Part shown: positions 1 through 12,035 of the stretch, piece by piece | Numbering within the stretch: the first letter of the stretch is position 1 | How the letters are laid out: each line of letters starts with the position of its first letter | Assembly (NCBI GenBank): GCA_947652605.1 | Contig: OX393577.1 | Coordinates: 64,876,108 to 64,940,107 of the forward strand | Reading direction: 5' to 3' | DNA length: 64,000 nt | Origin: Elmis aenea | Lineage: Eukaryota > Arthropoda > Insecta > Coleoptera > Elmidae | The notes under the pieces: generated by a model | The model's database searches: none | What the model was told of the DNA's origin: nothing | What the model saw: only the letters and a program-made list of their open reading frames with translations | Made by a program: the position numbers and the translations under genes

Positions 1-230
1 ATCATTTTGAATAAATAATAAGTCATCAAAAGTAAATTCGTATAAATTCATAAACTTAAACTTAAAACTTGTGTAATTCATTGTTGTAAATTTTCAGGCT
101 ACTGAAGAAGAGTAAAATAAACAGCTCGAAATATTTAGCTAATTAAAAGAGTATTCTTTAGAGACTCCTTGACCATTATCCCGTCAGTCTTGTGTTACAT
201 TATCTCCGTTTGGTCGTAAATATTTTTATT

Positions 231-2259
231 ACTATTAAAAATATTTCAATGAAATTTGGTATTTGACCGTTATCGTATATTCCGGATTCGATAAAAATAT
301 TGAGGTTGTGATACGACTTCCGGTTCAACCGGAAACGGACTCAAACTTTGAAATTTTAAATGGAACACCCTGTATATTTTTATATTTTTGGATACCTCTT
401 TAAATTTACTTCAAAAAATGTTTGAGGTTGTATGGGGCTTAAGTCGACCGTTTTCGTTAAAATCACATTTTTATGAAAATTTTGAGCTATACAGCATTGT
501 TAAAAATTTTCAACATTTAAGAACTTTAAAATTGCAAGTAATTTTTTTTAAGTTTATGTTGACAATAAGCTTACTAACACTTTGCACAACGTACATTTAA
601 AAAATATTATACAGGGCGTTTTTTACGCTTGTTCAAACTTGTACAACTTTAAACATCGATAACTTATTTTTCTTAAATACAACACCCTGTATATTTTTAC
701 ACATTCTTATAGAAAATTTAATTCTCCTTCGAAAACATAAAGGCTGTTTTCACCTAAAATTGATATTTTCCTAGATATCGCGATTTTATTGTTAATTATT
801 AGGGCAACGTAATATTTTCAAGTAGGCTATGAAGAAAGACAGTGTTAATTTAAACAACTGAAAGAGAAAAAAAGAAGAAACTTATAAATTTATCTTTTCC
901 GTACAAATTTTTGACATTTTGGTTAATGAATTTTACCATTATTACTTTTCAATTAAGATTTTTTTAAATTATTTATGCATTTTTTTGTTGGACCAGTGTG
1001 ATGACTGATGACAAATACTAAATCCTATAAACTATTTTTTGCGTGTTTACAATACGACTTTTGGTTTAACCGACCCAACCCTAACCTTTTTTTAAATTTA
1101 AACATAAGGCAGGTCAGTTATTATTTTTTTTAATCAGCGTTTTTTTTTTCGCGTACCTAATACTTTATCTATTGGTTTTATTATGACTTTGTAAACCATC
1201 AAACTCAATTGTATGAACAATATTTTGGCCCTGATAAGGACCGATTAATTTTTGTCAAGTCGTGTGATACGAAGCGCTCAAGGTTTCTTCTCGGTCTTCT
1301 TGGGCAAGAGGACGCAGAACAGAAAATATTGCGAATTTATAAAAATTAACAAAATAGGGAATACAAAAACTTAATGGATACGATGCTCGAAATGACCATC
1401 ATTTACTTCTTGGCAGTAGGCTAACCTATGCCGAAATTCCGTAAGAATGTTTAAAACCACATCTGGCGAGATTCTTCCAAGTTCTTTTGTTATTCGGTTT
1501 CTCAGTTCGCCTAAATCACCAAGTGGGTGTGCATAAACATTAGATTTTAAATGTCCCCAAAAAAAGAAATCTAATGGAGTTAAATTCGTTAACAAAAATG
1601 TCAAAAATTTGTACGGAAAAGATAAATTTATAACTTTCTTGTTTTTTTTTCTTTCAATTGTTTAAATTAACACTGTCTTCCTTCATAGCCTACTTGAAAA
1701 TATTACGTTGCCCTAATAATTAACAATAAAATCGCGATATCTCGGAAAATATCAATTTTAGGTGAAAAACAGCCTCAATGTTTTAGAAAGACAATTAAAT
1801 TTTCTATAGGGCTGTGTAAAAAAATATAGGTTGTTGTATTTAAAAAAAATGAGTTATCTATATTTAAAGTTTTACATATTTGATCAAGCGTTAAAAACGC
1901 CCTGTATAATATTTTTTAAATGTACGTTGTGCAAAGTGTTAGTAAGCCTATTGTCAACATAAACTTTAAAAAAAATTACTTGCAATTTCAAAGTTTTTAA
2001 ATGCTCAAAATTTTCATAAAAATGTGATTTTAACGAAAATGGTCGACTTAAGCCCCATACAACCTCAAACATTTTTTGAAGTAAATTTAAAGAGAAATCC
2101 AAAAATGTAAAAATATACAGGGTGTTCCATTTAAAATTTCAAAGTTTGAGTCCGTTTCCGGTTGAACCGGAAGTCGTATCGCAACCTCAATATTTTTATT
2201 GAATCCGGAATATACGATAACGGTCAAATACCAAATTTCATTGAAATATTTTTAATAGT
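231..2259 (-). mobile_element. Tc1/mariner-like element with very long inverted repeats
   Basis: Bases 231-934 and 1582-2259 are imperfect inverted copies of each other (about 700 and 680 bp), e.g. GAACACCCTGTATATTTTTA near 365 against its complement near 2115. The 650-bp centre holds a transposase C-terminus on the minus strand. No clear TA target duplication was found, so the outer limits are approximate. Confidence 0.75.
1371..1604 (-). pseudogene. Tc1/mariner-family transposase, C-terminal fragment
   Basis: An open stretch of about 77 codons reads LTPLDFFFWGHLKSNVYAHP, then LGDLGELRNRITKELGRISP, and ends at a stop. This is the end of a DDE transposase around the third catalytic Asp (the LTPLDFFxWG motif of insect Tc1/mariner relatives). 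The N-terminal DNA-binding part and the first two catalytic Asp residues are absent, so it cannot be active. It starts exactly at the inner edge of the right inverted repeat. Confidence 0.75.
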
Positions 2260-3869
2260 GTTCTAGATATTTGTTTGTTTCCATACTTTTGCGCATCCCT
2301 GTATAATACTCGACACCCTGTATCTTTAAAATGAAGCGTTTATGGCCTCATGTTGATATGAAATATTCGCTTTAAAATGAGTTTTTGTATCGACTGTTAA
2401 AGTCCTGCTACAAAAAAGTAGACCACCCGGTATAAAGTACAAATTAAGATATTAAAAAGTCCAGTAGAATAAAATTAAGTACCAGTTAGCACAACTGGTT
2501 ATAATAATAACAATACAACAGTGTTTATAAGCCATAAAATGGCAAAATAAGTTTTTGTTGGCAAAACAACTTCAACCGGTTTATGTAATAGAACGCCAGA
2601 AAATTAAAACACGTTTATATGACATTAAAAACAGCGCAATAATAAAAACTAATAATCTAGACATAATCGATACATTTCATTTTCCTTGCAATTTCGTGAA
2701 TATGAGATGTAACGCAATATTATTTCGCTTAAAAAATCCTTGCTATTCTACTCTAGCAGCTTCGTGGTTTAAAAATTGCGAATTAAACGATTATGTCATT
2801 ACAAAAATAAGCAAATTGATGCGGTTTATTCAAATATAAACGTATGGTTAATATCTTGCAACATGTAAATATCCGTCCGCTAACTAAACAAGTCATAAAT
2901 ACTCTTGCAATTTTTTTTACCCGGCAGTTAATTGAAAAAACAAATCGAAAAGAAATCCTGAAGCGATCCGATTATTTCGATGTTATGATAGCGTGTAGGG
3001 AATTTAAATATAGGTTATAATAAATGTACAAGCAAGTGCGATGAAGCCGACAAATAAATGTTTAAACAGCGGAGGAATGAATCACAAAGGAAATTTCTGA
3101 ATTATTAAACTTCGGTACCTCTACAAACAAACCCTTAGGACGTTCAATCATTTCGTTCATAAAGAAACAAGCCTGCAAAACGCCACTTCAACACTTGCAA
3201 TTAATGAAGATTAAACGCTCAAAAGTAATTTGTAACTCCTACACACCTCCAATCATTCAAACACATTGAAATATTACAACAGGAAACGGAATTTTAAACA
3301 TTTTGAAGCCTCAAAAATGGGGAATCGCCAGATAACACCGGAGGTACTGAAACTATGGTTAATAAAAGGATTGAGTATCCAAGAATGTAATGTCTAAAAA
3401 AACCAAGCGACCTTTAGAATTCTAAAAAAAAACAAAATTAAATAAAAGTAAAACTGGTATGGAGGAAAAAATTGTTCTTTATGTAATCTCCAAACGCCAA
3501 GCCCATTATACGGCAAAGTTTGGCCGTTTTCTGAAATCTAAGTTTGTGTGGGTGGCGTCCTGACCACTCCACTACAACACAAGGGCCATATTTCCTTAAA
3601 AACTCAAAACAAACACAATACCTAAATCAAGTAACGTGGGAGGAATTACTTTCAGTAGAATAACTAACAATACTAACACGTAGGTATGGTCTAAAAATAA
3701 GCCGCCGTGTTATTGTGTTTCTCTGACTAATCTTACATACGCGAATTCGTTTTTCTTCTAATAAAATAATTCTTGAACACGCAAAATTTTGGTATACTCT
3801 TTAAAGTCTTATGCAACGCCTTACAACACAATTATACATGGAGGTTACAACACTTAAGAGGTAAGCCAT
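2260..3869. other. Non-coding stretch
   Basis: No gene or domain recognised. The first 170 bases carry two CCCTGTAT-type half ends (about 2299 and 2314) and the CACCCGGTAT variant near 2428, which suggests nested debris of mariner-type elements. The rest is AT-rich unique-looking DNA with short random open frames. Confidence 0.5.
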
Positions 3870-4115
3870 TCATATCTGGAACATTTAAATATGGAATGTT
3901 CAAATCTGGAAAATGCACTGATCGTTTAATGCTGGAATCACTCAACGCAGGAATCGTGCAACGATGGAACCATGCAATCGTTCATCGCTGGAACGCTCAA
4001 ATCTGGAATCCAGAAATTAAGAATTTTTGCTGACCTCTATATTACAACAGCCAAAGTATAATATAATTATAGAACACATCGTTTTATATTTTATCTTAAC
4101 TATTGCACAGTGGAA
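3870..4115 (+). repeat. Dispersed repeat family B, copy 1
   Basis: Shares over 200 bases with 27864-28150, including the TCAACGCAGGAATC block, the AATCCAGAAATTAAGAATTT block and the AGTGGAAGA end. It is built of short units of the form TGGAA(C/T)(A/G)TTCAA. No coding capacity. Confidence 0.75.
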
Positions 4116-4182
4116 GATAAAAACATGGTGTTAATGGTAACTCAAGGGCTGCAAATTGGAGCAAAGTTGCGTAATTATAATA

Positions 4183-4808
4183 CTTACAAGGGAGGATCAC
4201 GATACGTTGTCGCTAGAATTTGATTAAGGCTGTGTTTATTGCATCAAGGACCACGAAACTAAATGTTTTCCAAAGTTATACTGGTCATTTTCTTCGGAAA
4301 AAAATAGGGAAAAAACTGAAAAATTGGTATAAAAAGGTCATTTTTGCGATCGCGTTGGCCATGAAACCGTCAGGGACAAAGTCGAAATTCTTCTATTTAC
4401 CTATGCGCGCATTCTTTGCAAGTAAAATGGTGCAAAGTTTTTGAGAAAACCTTGAACGGTTCCGGAAAAAAACGTCAAAAACGAAACCCCTGCATAAGCG
4501 CGATGGTTTGAGAAGTTGTAATATATCTGTATAACTATATCTATGCGACTTGCATAGGCGTTTAACATAGGGAAAACCGTTTATACAAACGCCTCGTTTT
4601 CAGCGTTTTTCTCCGGAATCGGTTAAGATTTTTTCAAAAACTTTGCACCATTTTACTTGCAAAGGATGCGCGCATTGGTGAATAGAAAAATTTAGATTTT
4701 GTCTCTGACGATTTCATAGCCGACGGGATCGCAAATATTACTTTTATTATTCAGTTTTTTTCCTATTTTTCCAAAGAAAATGACCAGTGGCACGTATTAT
4801 TCTCGAAA
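4183..4808. repeat. Fold-back repeat family A, copy 1
   Basis: The two halves are inverted copies of one another: GGTGCAAAGTTTTTGAGAAA at 4430 against its complement near 4636, and GCGATCGCGTTGGCCATGAA at 4345 against a degraded complement near 4716. Its left end ACAAGGGAGGATCACGATAC recurs at 38474 and, inverted, near 9390. The right end is cut short. Transposon class unknown. Confidence 0.75.
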
Positions 4809-6060
4809 CAAAATCATTTTCGCCATAGATGTGGCCAGCTCATATAAATTCATCCCTAATTTATTGCCTTTAAAATTAGAACAATTCAACCAATTTTCAT
4901 CACCAGCTAAAATTTTGCACTAAAGTGTTTTTTTTTTAAATATCGTGCAGACAATTAACATTATGTGTAGAAATTCTGGCCAATTTTGCGTTTTAAAAGT
5001 TCATGTGTTACCCATTTCTTTATTACTTAATTTTATCCATGTGTTACAAATTTCAAAGATTATGTCTAAATAACATCTTCACCCAGAAATACTTGCAACT
5101 TATGGTTTATGGGGCAGAAAATGCATACTCATTATATTTTACATTCAATTGCTAATGCACTACACATGATTTGTGTAAAATTACTAGCGTTAATATAAAT
5201 ATAATAAACGTGGTACACAAATACATAACACTCCATGTAGTAATTTACGACTGAATTAAACCGTAATAAATTCAGGTTTTGGCACCTAAATCTTCCCAGT
5301 TATTTGTAATTTATGGTTATACTTGTACACGTGTTAATCTCTATATTCCAACATCCGCCACTCCTGAGTTAATTTTCGATTCGCGAATGTACAATTAAAT
5401 AAACGCTTGCGTCAGGGCTTACCCCTACAATTGACTGCGTAAACTAAATTTAGAGTTACCGTTTATATCTGGCGATCCTGTTGAAAAACTTCCACATTTC
5501 CAATGTGTTAGTTAGTTTAGAGAACTTATTTTTGGCAGGTTTCATCACCTTGTTTTTGTTTCAAAAAGTCAAGGTCAGTGTGAAATTGGTTCTGTTTCTA
5601 AACAACTGCCCATGAAGTAGTCTTAATGAAAAACTCCATTTTACTCAACAGTTAATTTTCAAGCCAATAAAATGAACTCTATTTTATACAAATAAAATTG
5701 ATTTTATAGGTAATTTTATAGGAACGCGGGGTATTTTGGATCCACATAATGTTTTGGCCGGTATATCTAACGGTTTACGAGCATTCTTTAATCCTTTCCC
5801 GCGGATATTATTTTGTGTAAATCAAATATTTTGCTTTCCTTGCTATCTATGTTGCAAAGTTCCTTTTTGAAATGGAGCTATGTGTATGGGCTTTATAGTT
5901 GCTTCTCCACTTGTTACATCAAATTACGTGAAACTATTTATATTGCAAACATTTATTACAAAACCAAAAACATACTTCGACCACATTTTGGAAAGCCTCC
6001 TTGCACAATAGTACATCCTCTCTATGTCCACCCCTCTTATCACCATTGTTACTATCCTTC
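4809..6060. other. Non-coding stretch
   Basis: AT-rich DNA. I see no gene, domain or repeat here apart from short random open frames. Confidence 0.4.
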
Positions 6061-6121
6061 AAGTCCCATTCCTTATCAACAACACTACCAGAAATTCACT
6101 CTCATGTGTATCCTTATTATA

Positions 6122-7215
6122 TCAGAAGAAATTGCTCCAGTTACGCCGAAAGAAATAGCTGACGAAATTAAAAATAATCTGATCCAGAAAAAGGTACCGG
6201 GTTTTGATCTTATCACAGGACAGATTCTGAAAAGAAATTGTCATGCTAACATATCTCTTCAATGCTGCGTTCAGACTCTGCCAAAACCTGGTAAACCTCC
6301 ACACGATGTCAAATCGTATAGGCCAATTCTCTTTTGTCTATAACATCAAAGTTGTTCGAAAAATTATTACAACAGATTAAAACCAATTATTCAGAATGCA
6401 AAACTGATTCCTGATCATTCATTTGGATTCCGACCTAAACGCTCAACAATAGATCAAGTACATCGTATTACTAATATAATAGAAAAAGCACTTGAAGAAA
6501 AGAATGTCTGTTCAGCCCTATTTCTTGACGTCACCCAAGCCTTCGACAAAGTGAAGGACTAATCTGCAGACTTAACAAAATATTGCCTGTGAAAATTTTA
6601 ACTTCCTACATTTTTCTTTAGAGTAAAACAAGAAGAAGCCTATTCAGAATTGAAAAAAAATCCAAGCAGGAGTGCCACAGGGGAGTGTGCTTGGACCCGT
6701 TTTGTATTTACTCTACACCAGTGATATACCAAAATTGAATCAAGTAAAATTAGCTACATTCGCGGATGATACAGCATTGCTGGCAACAGGTAAAACAGAT
6801 AACATTTCCACCCAAAAATAACAAACAGCTAGTGATACCATACATGGACCATACAATGGACCAAAAAGTGGAAAATTAAACTGAATAAAACGAAATCCGT
6901 TCATATCAACTTTACAAATAAAAGTGCCCATATCCGTAATTGCATAGGAGTTCTTTTTCGTTATTTCACCGGTCCAGTTTTATATTAAAACAGAATACTT
7001 GTCGAAGAACCAAGATTATTGCAGCAAGGGAAAAACAAGCCTCAAATTTTGAAAAGTGATGTAGCAAAAGACGCCATCGAATCGGTACTACGTTCTTGTC
7101 AAAACAACACCCACTTCGATGTCCAATAACAACGATTCCAATCTGCTTCTACACCATCGATAGATCCAAGGGAATGTCCTATCATTACCACATCTCCGTT
7201 TCGATGAACCGATAG
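6122..7215 (+). pseudogene. Jockey-like non-LTR retrotransposon reverse transcriptase remnant
   Basis: Broken reverse transcriptase with family motifs in order: PKEIADEIKNNLIQKKVPGF, then PKPGKPPHDVKSYRPI (6280-6330), FGFRPKRSTIDQVHRITNII (6422-6480), FLDVTQAFDKV (first catalytic Asp), GVPQGSVLGPVLYLLY (6668) and LATFADD (catalytic pair, 6752-6770). Frames change several times and the stretch between the Asn/Ala/Phe region and PKPGKPP is deleted. After 6830 only weak remnants (KWKIKLNKTKSVHINFTNK) remain. Dead copy. Confidence 0.85.
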
Positions 7216-8284
7216 ATAATTTAGTCAGTGACATACGCAGATAAATGTATATACGTTCGCTGTAAGCATCCGGTTCAAATTAATAGCTTGCTGTGCCAGA
7301 CAGACACCCTATCCAAAGTCAAAGCTTTGCACTATTATTTACCGCTTAGTCCTACAACAATTCCATTGCTCGCTATGCTAATAAACGATCTAATTACCAA
7401 CGCATAAGGCCGCATCTAAAGAAAATTAACACGAGCTTTCGATACATCTGTGGTGAATACATCAAAATAAAGTAGGCCCTAGCGGCTGGCAGCAACATCA
7501 GCACGCCAAACAATGTCAAACGGAGATAAAATAAACAATCCGTTGCCTGACGCAAACGATGAATGAACGGTGGTTGTACCGGCGTCCGGTGACGTCACAC
7601 AGCAGGGACGCCTATTTACGTCGTATATAAGCGCACAGACGTTACAATAATCTAGAAGGCTGTCGATATTTCAATAAGCAATTACGACCAAAGAGCGCTA
7701 ATTTATCGACCCCATAAACAAAAATTTATTTGGGTCTGAAGCGGCAATTGGCGTTATCTCGTGTTAATAAAACCGTCGAACATCAAGATCATTTAACGGC
7801 AAATTTAAACGAGGATTTTTCCAAGGCGAATTAGTTTATTGCACTTTTTCACGCGTCGGTGTAAGCGCCTCTTGATTCCTGAAATTCTACCAAAACAAAC
7901 GCTTAAAGTTATGACTTGTAAAGCTTCAAATTTATTGCGCCAATTATGACACAGAAATAGAAACGTGTTGTCGAAATATCGGGTTGTTTTCCACTTCTAC
8001 CTACGACGAACGATCGCTCAACATCGCTAAACCTTACTGAAACGTAACCGAAGTCGACTGCGAACCAATTAATTTTTAATTAATTAAGTGATCACGTCAA
8101 AAATAGCGCGCCATGCAAATTCGTACAGCAGGCTATGAATTCATGATTGCGGAAAACAAAACAGCGTCTGGATGCTTCCGCACAATTAAGGTATTAATCT
8201 GGAAGGACCTTTCACATTCGTTTTACCAAATAGAACAATCACATCTGAACTTCAATTAGGGTGAAATGAGCTTATCTTTCATTG
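7216..8284. other. GC-richer unique block
   Basis: No repeat or open frame of note. Base composition is clearly richer in GC than the flanks between 7250 and 8110, and it contains a CRE-like site and TATA box. Could be a promoter or enhancer; no transcript is visible. Confidence 0.4.
7590..7631 (+). promoter_or_regulatory. CRE-like site followed by a TATA box
   Basis: A perfect TGACGTCA palindrome at 7590-7597 is followed 26 bases later by TATATAAG (7624-7631). The spacing is what a core promoter would show, with a start near 7655. No gene is recognised downstream, so use as a promoter is unproven. Confidence 0.35.
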
Positions 8285-8750
8285 CATAACCATTGTTATT
8301 TTTCTCTTCTTTGTTATTTCTTTACTCCACCATATTCCATTTAGCCTTTTGATGCCTCTTCTTCCTTGTCCTATTCGTTATCGAATTTCTTTTTCATCTT
8401 TTCCATCATCTTAAATTTTTACACCCAGGTATTGGTAGTCATTGCATTTAGATATTTTCTCTCTTCTTTCTAATTCTAGATCACCGGATTCTCTCCCAAT
8501 ACAAAGGTATTTAGTTTTCTCCATATTCATTGAAAGCCCCGCTTTTTCGTATTCTTCTTTGATTTTTCTTGTCATGGAGGTCATCCTTATCTTGGGCAAT
8601 AAAAACACCTGGTCGTCCGCAAATTGGAGAGTGTATATATTGCTTTCTCCTATATTTATCACCATGCTCTTGCATGATGCTGTTAAAAAAAGATGGGCGA
8701 GATGCAAAATAGCTTATAGGCTGAACAAATTTGAAACCAAAAAGTTTCAA
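8285..8750 (-). pseudogene. Non-LTR reverse transcriptase remnant
   Basis: Minus-strand frame reads IYTLQFADDQVFLLPKIRMT, then the EEYEKAGLSMNMEKTKYLCI segment and NDYQYLGVKI. These are the catalytic FADD box and the primer-grip/thumb region of a non-LTR reverse transcriptase, probably of the same general group as the copy at 18.8 kb. Upstream and downstream parts (for example RRGIKRLNGIWWSKEITK near 8300) sit in shifted frames. Inactive fragment. Confidence 0.8.
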
Positions 8751-9094
8751 CTCTCTTTAACGCGTGGCGTCCAAAGAATGGGAAACGAACTGCTAATAAA
8801 AAACATTCTAGGCTGAAATAGCAAATGTGCATATGGAAAACGACTTTATTTCAACACAATTCAATTTACTTCCAACACATCAAAGCCGATTTCCCAAGCT
8901 AGAAAGAGTTACAAGCTAAACACAGTTGAGTTTTCAGGGGAAAAAAACCTTTTTAAACAGTGCAAGTGCAGAATCTAGTTAAGAAAACCGCAGAGTGCTG
9001 TGGCATAGACGGAAATAATTAAATTAAGAAGCAGTGCTGGGGACGCGATCCAATAAAACCATGACCAAACTTAAAAAAGTGCAAGCAACTAAAT
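8751..9094. other. Non-coding stretch
   Basis: Unique-looking AT-rich DNA between two repeats; nothing recognised. Confidence 0.4.
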
Positions 9095-9395
9095 CGCGTT
9101 TTTCTCCGGAACCGTTTAAAATTTTTTCAAAAACTTTGCACCATTTTACTAGCAAAGGATGCGCGCATTGGTAAATAGAAGAATTTAGATTTTATCTGTG
9201 ACGGTTTCATGGCCAACGCGATCGCAATAATTGCTTTTATTATTTAACTTTTCAGTTTTTCCCCTATTTTTCCGAAGAAAATGGCTAGGACCATGTATAA
9301 CTCTGCAAAACTTTTAGTTTTGATGTTCTTGATGCAATAAACACAGCCTTGATCAGATTCTAGCGAAAACATACCATGACCCTCCCTTGTGAGAT
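9095..9395. repeat. Fold-back repeat family A, copy 2 (half)
   Basis: Corresponds to the right half of the copies at 4.2 and 38.5 kb: TTTGCACCATTTTACTAGCA, GCGATCGCAATAATTGCTTT and the end CATGACCCTCCCTTGTGA. The left half is missing. Confidence 0.75.
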
Positions 9396-10218
9396 TTTTT
9401 TAAAGTCAAACTCGTATATTCTAACCCATCTACATTTACAACATCAATGGTTGAAATATGTAGAACTGCGGTTCAAATCAAAATAGCGAAATTCTTAGCC
9501 AAGGTCTCGAGTTCTTATAATTACATCTCGCCAGCAGCATTGCTGGCACATTTCGCTATTTAACACGACAAAAAAATAGTACTCGACGCCCGAAATACCA
9601 CTTAAAAACGCCTTTATGACCGTGCATAAAGTTTTGGACATCCAAAACTGCCCATAAAGATTTCAAAACCAAAAACAACCAACCGAGTCCACTTAAATAC
9701 GCTAGTTGATGGGACGAACATAATATTTCGACAAATTTATTAGGCGAACTGGTTTAGTTCGAAGCCCACACGGCTCATGAGACAAAGAATTAATTAGTAT
9801 GACTTACTTGGGGTATGCACGGCGCACGATGCCAAGAAATTTGCGTAATCTGCTTGGAATTGGGTGTTATGAGTACGTATTAGTAGTACATATTAATGAA
9901 AAACTGTACTTGACATTGCCAACAAAGAAATGTTTACGTATACAAATGCAAACACCTCTAACCGTAACATCAAACCTTAAAGTTTTGGAGATTTTCGCAA
10001 CCACACAGATCCTAGATCTATCAATGTACCAAATAAAATCAAACATTTTAAATATCAGTGGATGAAGGGACGAGAATCTTGAAATTGGTACAGGATTTCG
10101 ATAAGAGATAGATCGAACAAAAGATAAGATTTTGAATTAAGGTTAATAAATGAATCACTTAAAAGATTCAAAAATTATTCAAATTTAAAAAATGTACACA
10201 CAAAACAGATCTGTATAA
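9396..10218. other. Non-coding stretch
   Basis: An 88-codon frame at 9799-10065 has no recognisable domain and no coding bias that I can see; otherwise nothing. Confidence 0.4.
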
Positions 10219-10683
10219 AAATTTCCTTCACCTGTCAAATTTGCGTTTTCAACCAATCACTAATCTTTTATCTTCTAGAGACTACCAATAGGAGCATTAT
10301 TACACGGTAATAACTTTACATTTCCCTGTCAGGTTTGGATCCCCCTGTCAAATTTGCGTCTTCGACCAATAACAAACTCAGATTTCCTAGAAAGGGCCAA
10401 TAAACATAATCATACACTGATAATATCCTTATCGCAATTAACAGATTTTCTTGCGTTTATTGGTCGTTTCTAAGAAATCTAAGTTTGTGATTGGTCGAAA
10501 ATATAAATTTGGAGAAAGAATTAAATATTTTGGTGTTGATAATTTTTTGACGAGTTTCGGCGACCAGTAGCGTTACTTTAATATAGATTAAACCACACCC
10601 CTGACGCACCACTCTGGCAGTACTTGTAAAATTTGACATACCATACATTTAATTTGACAGGTAGGTTAGGTGAAGGAAATTTT
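10219..10683 (+). repeat. Repeat family D, copy 1
   Basis: Bounded by inverted ends: AATTTCCTTCACCTGTCAAA at the left and TGACAGGT...GTGAAGGAAATTTT at the right. The inside carries a second inverted pair around 10375-10500 (CCAATAACAAACTCAG against CTAAGTTTGTGATTGG). An inverted copy lies at 43158-43550. A non-autonomous DNA element is likely. Confidence 0.75.
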
Positions 10684-11550
10684 CTGACAAAATATAACTC
10701 GAGCATGGCAAATAATCTATAATTTTTGACAAATCTTCACCCATGCAAGTTGAATCAGAAAAAATTACTCGTGCACTTGTGTTTTTTTTCCAGTTCAACT
10801 TGCATTCGGGGCTATTTACCCAAAAATTATCGATAATTTTCAATGCACTTGTTATATTACTACTGAAAATTCTTCTAAAATAAAAAAGACTCTTAAAATA
10901 TCGTAGTACAAAAACGTCATTAAATCTCTCCGATTATTATTTAACTGCCCACCTAAACCACTGATGTATTGTTCTACATTTTGTGTGTCGTTTTTAATTA
11001 CCTTTTTACTGTTAATTATAAATTTACTGTTCTTGACTTTCGATAACTATTGTTGATTTACAACTATCGGTTCTTGAATTTAATTTTTATTGTTCTTGAT
11101 TCTCATTCTTTATAATCAATTTAGTTGTATGTACTCGATTGTTTAATTATTGCTCTTCAATTATTTACTGTTCATTTTCAATTTTGTTCTTGATTCTTAT
11201 ACTCCAATTGTTAATATTAACTTTTTCTTCATTTTCGAATTTTTTAAACCTCAATAATGTAAAAGCTAAATAAACGGTTAGTAATATAATAACAGAAAAT
11301 TGCGTAGAAATTTGGGCCGATTTCAATTTGTTTGCAAATTTCTGATAATTCAAACCGTTCGGAAAACAAATGAAAAACAAACAAAAATCTAATCGTATAT
11401 TCTTTAATATTTCTTTTGTTTTTTGAAATAATTAAACAAAATGGATACTTTTAACTTATGCAATACGAACTATTGAATGGAAGCATTTGTTTTATCATTT
11501 CTATTCAGTTGTTATTAATTAACGGATTGCTTGACTGAAAACCAATAGTT
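10684..11550. other. Non-coding stretch
   Basis: Very AT-rich, with repeated ATTGTTCTTGATT-like strings between 11030 and 11200. No gene recognised. Confidence 0.4.
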
Positions 11551-12035
11551 TTGTTCCAACAAGCGATTTAAAACCAATTCATGGATGAGTACATGAACTG
11601 GTTTATTCGCATGCGTGAACTATGCACTAATAAATGTACCTATTGGCCAGTATTAACCGTTGTTGGAACGCTTTTACGACTGGCCTAACTGTAAATGACA
11701 TTTGCGTCTATTGGGTTCATAGAAAAGAGCGCATCGCAAGGGTAAACACCTTAAGAATCCAGTACTAAATGGGATTGGGAGGGCGATGCATAGCTACCAG
11801 AGCTCACGTTAGTTATGAACAGCGCATGCGTGTAAAAATCCAAGCGCTAGTACATGCCTCGATTCGCGTACTGTTTTGATCGTATACTGACTAACTAGTT
11901 CATGGATTAATTTTATAACAGTTGGTACAGCCGACTTACCGTCCGGTGTTCACAGAGACTGTGCTAGAACGCGATATCGATACTGCGCAAAATCCTGATA
12001 GTACATTGGATCGTACATAGCCTTGCTGGTACAAA
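11551..12035 (+). mobile_element. Repeat family C, copy 1 (485 bp)
   Basis: Begins TTGTTCCAACAAG and ends CTTGCTGGTACAAA, an imperfect terminal inverted repeat. Nearly the whole length recurs at 17126-17574 with about 90 percent identity by eye. Unusually rich in GC. Non-autonomous DNA transposon; superfamily unknown. Confidence 0.75.

Noticed and set aside
5813..6120. N-terminal extension of the frame leading into the RT fragment
   Set aside because: No RT similarity before about 6121 and no ATG; chance read-through.
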